Below, piece after piece: positions 58,231 through 64,000 of a stretch of DNA of 64,000 nucleotides. The notes under the pieces were generated by a model. The model did not search any database. It worked only from the letters and a program-made list of their open reading frames with translations, and was not told the origin of the DNA. This DNA is from Burkholderiales bacterium (lineage in GTDB: Bacteria > Pseudomonadota > Gammaproteobacteria > Burkholderiales > SG8-41): NCBI GenBank assembly GCA_019749945.1, contig JAIEPF010000007.1, forward strand, positions 62,001-126,000, read 5' to 3'. The translations under genes were made by a program, and so were the position numbers. Each line of letters begins with the position of its first letter. The first letter of the stretch is position 1.

Positions 58231-61200
58231 GTGGCATCCACAACCATTCCAGTTATTTCATCCGGGCTTGTATTCGACGATCTGTATCGGCGTGCCGGCC
58301 TGTTGCGTATTGATCAGCTGTTTACCGAACGCCTCAGGAACAGCGACGCACCGCTGCACGATCTGCTTGTCAGCGCAAGGGCCGATCCTTTCGCATTCGC
58401 CGGCAAGCCGGAATCCGGATTGCTGCTTGCGCTTGCCCCGCACGTTGAGGAATTCATCGGTTGGCTGTTTGATATCGAAGCTGAAGTGTCCGCACTTTCG
58501 ACCCGGCATCATGAACTGGCGCCGCTGTACAGCGTCAAGCGCCTGTTCGTGCAGCGCAAGGCCATGCACAAGTACAAGGCCGACGCCGCCGCGGCCATCG
58601 ACGGCCCGGCCATCGGTGAAAAACTGGCGGCATTGTTCGATGAGCCGCTGACGGAACCGGCTTTTGCGAAACATGTGGCGGCCTGGCAGCTGGATGAACA
58701 TAATCATGCCGAGGCGCTGGATCTGGCGCTGCAGTATGCGGCCTGGGCCGCGCATACCGCCGCAGGTCATGCCAAACATCACGACGGCGTGCTGTTCAAG
58801 TCACCGCATAAGCTTGATGTGCAGAACCTGGTGCCGGTGGAGACCACTGCCGCCGCGGGATATACCGAACACCGCTTCGACGTGTCGCGCCTGCGGCAGC
58901 GCCAGGGTTTCAAGCTGACCGACAGGGGCGCCGACCTGACCGGAGCGCTGGACGAGGCAAATTACTGCATCTGGTGCCATGAGCAAGGCAAGGATTCCTG
59001 CTCGAAAGGGCTGAAAGAGAAGGGTGCCAGCGGTCGCGGCACGGAATCGTTCAAGAAGTCACCCTTCGGCATCACACTGGCCGGTTGCCCGCTCGAAGAA
59101 AAAATCTCGGAATTCCACAAAGCCAAGACCGAAGGCCTGGCGATCGGCGCGCTGGCGATCATCGCCGTCGACAACCCGATGGTTGCCGCCACCGGGCATC
59201 GCATCTGCAACGACTGCATGAAAGCCTGCATTTACCAGAAGCAGGAGCCGGTCAATATCCCGCAGGCGGAAACGCGCACGCTGAAGGATGTGCTGGAACT
59301 GCCCTGGGGCTTCGAGATCTACAGCCTGCTGACACGCTGGAATCCGCTCAACCTGCGCAATCCCTACCCCAAAGCGCCCAGCGGCAGGCGGGTGCTGGTG
59401 GCGGGCATGGGGCCGGCGGGTTTTTCGCTGGCGCATTTCCTGATGAACGACGGCCATGCCGTGGTCGGCATCGACGGGCTGAAGATCGAGCCCTTGCCGG
59501 CGGAACTGTCCGGCGTTGACATCGCCGGCCGCCACACCGGGTTCAAACCGATCCGCGATGTGCGCGAACTGCATGAGTCGCTGGATGAGCGCGCGATGGC
59601 CGGTTTCGGCGGTGTCGCCGAGTACGGCATCACGGTGCGCTGGGACAAGAACTTCCTTAAAATCATCCGCCTGCTGCTGGAGCGCCGCTCGCAGTTTGCG
59701 CTGTTCGGCGGCGTGCGTTTTGGCGGCACGATCACCGTCGAGGATGCCTTTGCGACGGGTTTTGACCATATCGCGCTGGCCATCGGTGCGGGCAGACCGA
59801 CCGTGCTCGACATGCCCAATGGCCTGGCGCGCGGCGTGCGCACCGCCTCCGATTTCCTGATGGCGCTGCAGCTGACCGGCGCGGCAAAGACCGATTCCAT
59901 TGCCAACATGCAGCTGCGGCTGCCGGTGGTGGTGATCGGCGGCGGGCTGACGGCGGTGGATGCCGCGACCGAGTCACTCGCCTATTACCCGCTGCAGGTC
60001 GAGAAATTCCTGCTGCGCTACGAACAACTGGCGCGCGAACACGGCGAAGCCGCGGCGCGCATCGCCTGGAATCCCGAAGAACGTGAAACCGCCGATGAGT
60101 TCATCGCCCATGCGCGGGCGATCCGTGCCGAACGCACTGCCGCTGAAAAGGAAGGCCGTGCGCCGCGCGTGCTGCAGCTGCTGCAGTCCTGGGGCGGCGC
60201 GACCATCGCCTATCGCAAGCGGCTGGTCGACAGTCCGTCGTACACCCTGAATCACGAAGAGGTGCACAAGGCGCTGGAAGAGGGTATCGCATTCGGTGAA
60301 TGCCTGACGCCGCTGGCGATCGAAGTGGACGGCTATGGCCACGCCCGCGCCCTGAAAGCCGTGGTGCATGCCAAGGGTGAGAACGGCGAGTGGCATGAGA
60401 CCGGGCGCGTGGAAATCCCGGCGCGCACGATCCTGATTGCCGCCGGCACCCAGCCCAATACCGTGCTGGCCCGGGAAGACGCTGAACATTTTGTGCTCGA
60501 CGGCCGTTATTTCCGCGCATGCGATGTCAACGGTCAGCCGGTAGCGGCCGAGAAGGCCATCTCCAAGCCCAATGCGGTCAATGTCTTGCTGTCAAAACGG
60601 GAGGATGGACGCTGCATCAGTTATTTTGGCGATGTGCATCCATCCTTTTTCGGCAATGTGGTGAAAGCCATCGGCAGCGCCAAGCAGGGTTATCCGGTGG
60701 TCAGCGCGGTGCTGGCGCAGGTGAACCCTGCCGCAGCCGTGGACGACGCCACTTTTTTTGGCGCATTGCAGCGTGACCTGCGGGCAACGGTGCGCGAAGT
60801 CAAACGCCTGACGCCGCAGATCGTCGAGGTTGTGGTGCACGCGCCACTGGCGGCGCGGCGTTTCCGGCCGGGGCAGTTCTACCGCCTGCAGAATTTCGAG
60901 GCGCTGGCGCCGCGCACCGAAGGCAGCACGCTCGCCATGGAAGGCCTGGCCTTGACCGGCGCCTGGGTCGACGCGGAGCAGGGACTGCTGTCGACCATCG
61001 TGCTCGAGATGGGGGGCTCCAGCGATCTCTGCGTCGAGCTCAAGCCCGGCGAACCCATCGTGCTGATGGGGCCGACCGGCACGCCGACCGAAATCCCCAG
61101 CGGCGAGACCGTGGTGCTGGTCGGCGGCGGTCTCGGCAATGCGGTACTGTTTTCGATCGGCCAGGCGATGCGCAAGGCCGGCTGCCGGGTGCTCTACTTC

Positions 61201-61761
61201 GCCGGCTACAAACACATGATCGATCGTTACCGCATCGAGGACATCGAAGCGGCCAGCGATGTCGTGGTCTGGTGTTCGGACGACGAACCGGGATTCATGC
61301 CGGCACGTCCTGATGACCGGCGTTTTGTCGGTAACATTGTTCAGGCGATGAGCGCTTATGCATCCGGTGAGCTCGGCGAACAGGCGATCCCGTTCAGTGC
61401 TGCCGACCGCATCATCGCCATCGGTTCCGACAGGATGATGGCGGCGGTGGCGCGGGCGCGGCATGAGGTGCTGAAGCCTTATTTGAAACCCGAGCATCAT
61501 GCCATCGGCTCCATCAACTCGCCGATGCAGTGCATGATGAAGGAGGTCTGCGCGCAATGCCTGCAGCCGCAGATCGATCCGCAGACCGGCAAAACCAGTT
61601 ATGTGTTTTCCTGTTTCAATCAGGATCAACCGCTGGATTGTGTTGACTGGAAGGCGCTGGACCAGCGACTGAAGCAGAACTCGACCCAGGAGAAGCTGAC
61701 CGCCGAGTGGCTGGACCATTGCCTGGTCAAGCTGGAATTGCGCGATATCCAGCGGATTTGA
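58231..61761 (+). CDS. Large GltD/PyrK-like FAD- and Fe-S-dependent oxidoreductase
   Basis: A 1176-residue single-chain redox enzyme. The N-terminal third (about 1-370) is unrecognised except for cysteine clusters CIWCHEQGKDSC and CNDCMKACIYQ, probably Fe-S ligands. The middle (about 385-830) is a GltD-like dinucleotide oxidoreductase with VLVAGMGPAGFSLAHFL and VVVIGGGLTAVDAATESLAYYP. The C-terminal part (about 850-1140) is ferredoxin-reductase-like with a PyrK/NfnS-type cysteine set, CMMKEVCAQC then C and C in SCFNQDQPLDCVDW. This looks like a fused NfnL/NfnS arrangement, so NAD(P)H-ferredoxin transfer or bifurcation is plausible. GTG 58231 follows the extended -10. Physiological partner unknown. 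Confidence 0.75.
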   Translation: MASTTIPVISSGLVFDDLYRRAGLLRIDQLFTERLRNSDAPLHDLLVSARADPFAFAGKPESGLLLALAPHVEEFIGWLFDIEAEVSALSTRHHELAPLYSVKRLFVQRKAMHKYKADAAAAIDGPAIGEKLAALFDEPLTEPAFAKHVAAWQLDEHNHAEALDLALQYAAWAAHTAAGHAKHHDGVLFKSPHKLDVQNLVPVETTAAAGYTEHRFDVSRLRQRQGFKLTDRGADLTGALDEANYCIWCHEQGKDSCSKGLKEKGASGRGTESFKKSPFGITLAGCPLEEKISEFHKAKTEGLAIGALAIIAVDNPMVAATGHRICNDCMKACIYQKQEPVNIPQAETRTLKDVLELPWGFEIYSLLTRWNPLNLRNPYPKAPSGRRVLVAGMGPAGFSLAHFLMNDGHAVVGIDGLKIEPLPAELSGVDIAGRHTGFKPIRDVRELHESLDERAMAGFGGVAEYGITVRWDKNFLKIIRLLLERRSQFALFGGVRFGGTITVEDAFATGFDHIALAIGAGRPTVLDMPNGLARGVRTASDFLMALQLTGAAKTDSIANMQLRLPVVVIGGGLTAVDAATESLAYYPLQVEKFLLRYEQLAREHGEAAARIAWNPEERETADEFIAHARAIRAERTAAEKEGRAPRVLQLLQSWGGATIAYRKRLVDSPSYTLNHEEVHKALEEGIAFGECLTPLAIEVDGYGHARALKAVVHAKGENGEWHETGRVEIPARTILIAAGTQPNTVLAREDAEHFVLDGRYFRACDVNGQPVAAEKAISKPNAVNVLLSKREDGRCISYFGDVHPSFFGNVVKAIGSAKQGYPVVSAVLAQVNPAAAVDDATFFGALQRDLRATVREVKRLTPQIVEVVVHAPLAARRFRPGQFYRLQNFEALAPRTEGSTLAMEGLALTGAWVDAEQGLLSTIVLEMGGSSDLCVELKPGEPIVLMGPTGTPTEIPSGETVVLVGGGLGNAVLFSIGQAMRKAGCRVLYFAGYKHMIDRYRIEDIEAASDVVVWCSDDEPGFMPARPDDRRFVGNIVQAMSAYASGELGEQAIPFSAADRIIAIGSDRMMAAVARARHEVLKPYLKPEHHAIGSINSPMQCMMKEVCAQCLQPQIDPQTGKTSYVFSCFNQDQPLDCVDWKALDQRLKQNSTQEKLTAEWLDHCLVKLELRDIQRI

Positions 61762-61784
61762 CTGCGCCCATTGCGGACTATATA

Positions 61785-61806
61785 TAAGTTATTGTTTTTA
61801 AACAAT
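61785..61806. repeat. AT-rich motif copy D with hairpin
   Basis: Minus strand AAAACAATAACTTA (61798-61785) as in copy C. Overlapping it, ATTGTTT (61791-61797) and AAACAAT (61800-61806) form an AT hairpin followed by ATTTTATT. It lies between convergent genes, so a weak bidirectional terminator is possible. Confidence 0.4.
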
Positions 61807-61809
61807 ATT

Positions 61810-62394
61810 TTATTGATCGGCGGGTGGCAATTCTTCTCCCTGATCCGCTACCCGCCACACGCTGCGCTCAATACGCGCCGCCGGCCCGCCCAGATTTTGC
61901 AGCAGCTCCTGCGGCAAACCGGCTGCACCGGTTTCGCAGAGAAAGCGCGGGACATCCGTTGCGCCGGAACTGAATTCGACGGCAGGTACGACATTAAGCG
62001 CAGCGCGTACCGCAGCGCCGGCGGCGGCATCGCAATACACGCCGTAGAGCAGCAGGGATGGGGATGCCTGGCCGTCCTGCAGCCGGGCATGCCTGCCAAG
62101 CGGCGCATACAGCGGGCGTTCAAAACGCCGGTAGAGCCGGCGCATGCCTTGGCGTACGGCTTCGAATTCCGGGCTCGCAGCCCGGGCTTTCATGTCGGCG
62201 TCCTGTTCGGCCATGCCGGCAAAATCCAGCCGCCAGATCACATCCGGCCAGTCATCACCACCTTCGATCTTGCTGATGATGCGGCCCCGCGGCAGGCCGA
62301 GTCGTGCGCGCAGGTCCGAGGCCAGGATGCGCTGCTGCAGCACGGCGCCGGCATGGCCGGGGCGGGCGTAATAAAAATTGTACGAAATGATCAT
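61810..62394 (-). CDS. Hypothetical protein, possible dimeric alpha-beta barrel
   Basis: 194 residues from ATG 62394 (MIISYNFYYARPGHAG). The first 100 residues, with VIWRLDFAGMAEQDADMKARA, look like a NIPSNAP/monooxygenase-type ferredoxin-like fold; the second half is Ala-rich and unrecognised. The gene lies 27 bases downstream of the transaminase on the same strand, suggesting co-transcription. A TTG at 62406 is an alternative start. No function assigned. Confidence 0.6.
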   Translation of the reverse strand: MIISYNFYYARPGHAGAVLQQRILASDLRARLGLPRGRIISKIEGGDDWPDVIWRLDFAGMAEQDADMKARAASPEFEAVRQGMRRLYRRFERPLYAPLGRHARLQDGQASPSLLLYGVYCDAAAGAAVRAALNVVPAVEFSSGATDVPRFLCETGAAGLPQELLQNLGGPAARIERSVWRVADQGEELPPADQ

Positions 62395-62421
62395 CCCGCC
62401 CGCCAACTGCCGCGGCGGTGC

Positions 62422-63747
62422 CTAGTTGCGCCCGACTTCCCGCAGCGCGTCGCCGAGTTTGCCGATCAGCTCGTCGATCTGCGCCTTGCTGATGATCAGC
62501 GGCGGTGACAGCGCGATGATGTCGCCGGTGGTGCGGATCAGCACGCCGTTTTCGTAGCATTTCAGGAACGTTTCGAACGCGCGTGCGGTCGGCGCGCCGG
62601 GGCGGGGCTCGAGTTCGATGCCGGCGACCAGGCCCATGTTGCGCACATCGATGACATGCGGCAATTCGCGCAGCGACTGCACGGCCTGTTCAAAATACGG
62701 CGCCAGTTCCTGTGCGCGCTGGAACAGGCCTTCCTCTTCGAAGGTGTCGAGACTGGCCAGTGCCGCCGCCGTGGCCAGCGGGTGTCCGGAATAGGTGTAG
62801 CCGTGGAAGAGCTCGATGCCCGGCGGCGCGTTGCCGACCACGGCGTCGTAAATGCCGCGGCGCGTGATCACGGCCCCCATCGGCACCGTGCCGTTGGTCA
62901 GGCCCTTGGCGACGATCATCATGTCGGGCACCACGCCCACCGCGTCGGCGCCGAAGCAGGGGCCGGTGCGGCCGAAGCCGGTGATGACTTCATCGAAGAT
63001 CAGCAGCAGGCCGTATTTGTCACAGATCTGGCGCAGCCGTTCGAGGTAACCCTTGGGCGGCACCAGCACGCCGGTGGATCCGGCCAGCGGTTCGACGATG
63101 ACGGCAGCGATGTTGCTGGCATCATGCAGCGGGATGATGCGTTGTTCGAGTTCGTCGGCGAGATGTGCGCCCCAGGCCGGCTGGCCGCGGCTGAAGGCAT
63201 TTTCTTTCAGATTATGCGTGTGTGCGAGATGGTCGACGCGGAACAGCATGTTGCCAAAAGCCTTGCGGTTGGCGGGAATGCCGCCGACCGAGATGCCGCC
63301 GAAACCCGCGCCGTGATATCCGCGTTCGCGGCCGACCAGCACATTGCGCTGGCCTTCGCCGCGGGCGCGGTGGTAGGCGAGGGCGATTTTGAGCGCGGTG
63401 TCGACGCCTTCGGAGCCGGAGTTGCAGTAGAACACGTGATCGAGATCGCCCGGCGCCAATGCAGCCAGGCGTTCGGCGACACGGAATGCATCCGGGTGTC
63501 CCATCTGAAACGCCGGCGCGTAGTCCATTGCCGCGACCTGTTTCTGTACGGCTTCGACAATGCGCGGACGGCAGTGGCCGGCGTTGACGCACCACAGGCC
63601 GGCGGTGCCGTCGAGGATCTGGCGGCCGTCGTCGGTGGTGTAGTGCATGTCCTTTGCCGCAACCAGCATGCGCGGTGCCTGCTTGAAGGCGCGATTCGCG
63701 GTGAACGGCATCCAGAATGATTCAAGTTTGGTGTCGCGTGCTGTCAT
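62422..63747 (-). CDS. Omega-amino acid--pyruvate aminotransferase
   Basis: Class III PLP transaminase, 441 residues from ATG 63747. Close in pattern to beta-alanine:pyruvate transaminases of the BauA type: FWMPFTANRAFKQAPRM, GTAGLWCVNAGHCRP, FYCNSGSEGVDTALK, LIFDEVITGFGRTG and the Schiff-base lysine in IVAKGLTNGTVPMG. Taurine:pyruvate transaminases are related, which would be of interest near a sulfonate locus, but I cannot separate these activities by eye. Divergent from the betaine-type binding protein. Confidence 0.88.
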   Translation of the reverse strand: MTARDTKLESFWMPFTANRAFKQAPRMLVAAKDMHYTTDDGRQILDGTAGLWCVNAGHCRPRIVEAVQKQVAAMDYAPAFQMGHPDAFRVAERLAALAPGDLDHVFYCNSGSEGVDTALKIALAYHRARGEGQRNVLVGRERGYHGAGFGGISVGGIPANRKAFGNMLFRVDHLAHTHNLKENAFSRGQPAWGAHLADELEQRIIPLHDASNIAAVIVEPLAGSTGVLVPPKGYLERLRQICDKYGLLLIFDEVITGFGRTGPCFGADAVGVVPDMMIVAKGLTNGTVPMGAVITRRGIYDAVVGNAPPGIELFHGYTYSGHPLATAAALASLDTFEEEGLFQRAQELAPYFEQAVQSLRELPHVIDVRNMGLVAGIELEPRPGAPTARAFETFLKCYENGVLIRTTGDIIALSPPLIISKAQIDELIGKLGDALREVGRN

Positions 63748-63857
63748 GGATAAAACCTTTGTTCGGAAGTGATAACGCGGACCCCTGCGCCGCGCGGTTT
63801 GTGCTGGACAGCATGCTACCATCTTCGCACCATGACACGTCACACGCAGGTTCAGGC

Positions 63858-64000
63858 ATGCACGTTTTTTGCGGGATAAGCCGCCGCTGCCTGCGATGGA
63901 TCGGAGTGGCGCTGCTGTGTTGTGCCTTGCCCGCCGGTGCGGATGATGTGCTGCGCGTCGGGTCCAAACGTTTTACCGAATCGTACGTTCTGGGCGAGCT
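63858..64000 (+). CDS. Osmoprotectant/betaine-type ABC binding protein, 5' part
   Basis: The frame opens at ATG 63858 and is still open at the window end. The 47 visible residues comprise a signal peptide (about 1-30, RWIGVALLCCALPAGA) followed by DDVLRVGSKRFTESYVLGEL, the start typical of OpuBC/OsmX-type glycine-betaine or choline binding domains. Only the N-terminus can be judged. CAGG precedes the ATG weakly. Confidence 0.72.
   Translation, partial: MHVFCGISRRCLRWIGVALLCCALPAGADDVLRVGSKRFTESYVLGE

Overview
The window reads as a chromosomal segment of a GC-rich betaproteobacterium. This rests on gene order: smc–zipA-like–ligA, divergent map-glnD and rpsB, the run rpsB-tsf-pyrH-frr-uppS-cdsA-dxr-rseP-bamA-skp-lpxD-fabZ-lpxA-lpxB-rnhB, divergent ppsR/ppsA, and pyrG-kdsA-eno-ftsB. 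Genus is not assignable by eye. Both ends cut a gene: dapC on the left, an osmoprotectant-type binding protein on the right.

Layout. 1–11.1 kb: lysine/queuosine genes (dapC, queF), then smc, a ZipA-like gene, ligA, galU, a DsrE-like gene, hpt, a methylthio-nucleoside phosphorylase and def. 11.1–14.6 kb: glnD and map on the minus strand. 14.6–29.1 kb: the translation, isoprenoid, outer-membrane and lipid A run, led by rpsB with a structured leader and an intrinsic terminator. 29.1–32.2 kb: a divergent senB/senA pair, the two dedicated enzymes of selenoneine synthesis, followed by an rRNA methyltransferase. 32.2–39.8 kb: ppsR/ppsA, pyrG, kdsA, eno, ftsB.

39.8–58.0 kb is an accessory locus and the most interesting part. 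A plus-strand arm encodes a three-component Rieske oxygenase (alpha, beta, plant-type ferredoxin reductase, Rieske ferredoxin), one periplasmic binding protein, two ABC permeases, two ABC ATPases, a small membrane protein and two tandem FolD enzymes. A convergent minus-strand arm encodes a PanB-like enzyme, a cyclic-nucleotide-binding-like (CRP-like) protein, a TauE/SafE exporter and a GcvT-like protein. Upstream of it, on the same strand, lie an MFS transporter, a 43-residue membrane peptide, a soluble histidine kinase and an NtrC-type sigma-54 activator. Both arms start with a near-consensus sigma-54 promoter. Each promoter has the same inverted repeat GTTTC-N5-GAAAC about 80 bp upstream of its -24 element, so both arms look controlled by the local two-component system. 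A CRP-like domain occurs three times: fused to the ferredoxin, fused to one permease, and alone. All three copies have Trp where CRP has its ribose-binding Glu. The two ATPases have complementary defects, as expected of one heterodimeric motor.

Working model (inference): uptake and oxygenolytic cleavage of a small methyl- or sulfonate-type compound, with C1 units handled on tetrahydrofolate (FolD x2, GcvT-like, PanB-like) and sulfite leaving through TauE. A methanesulfonate-monooxygenase-like system is the nearest precedent I know, but the substrate is not proven.

58.0–64 kb: a very large GltD/PyrK-like flavoprotein, a hypothetical protein, an omega-amino acid:pyruvate transaminase and the start of a betaine-type ABC binding protein.
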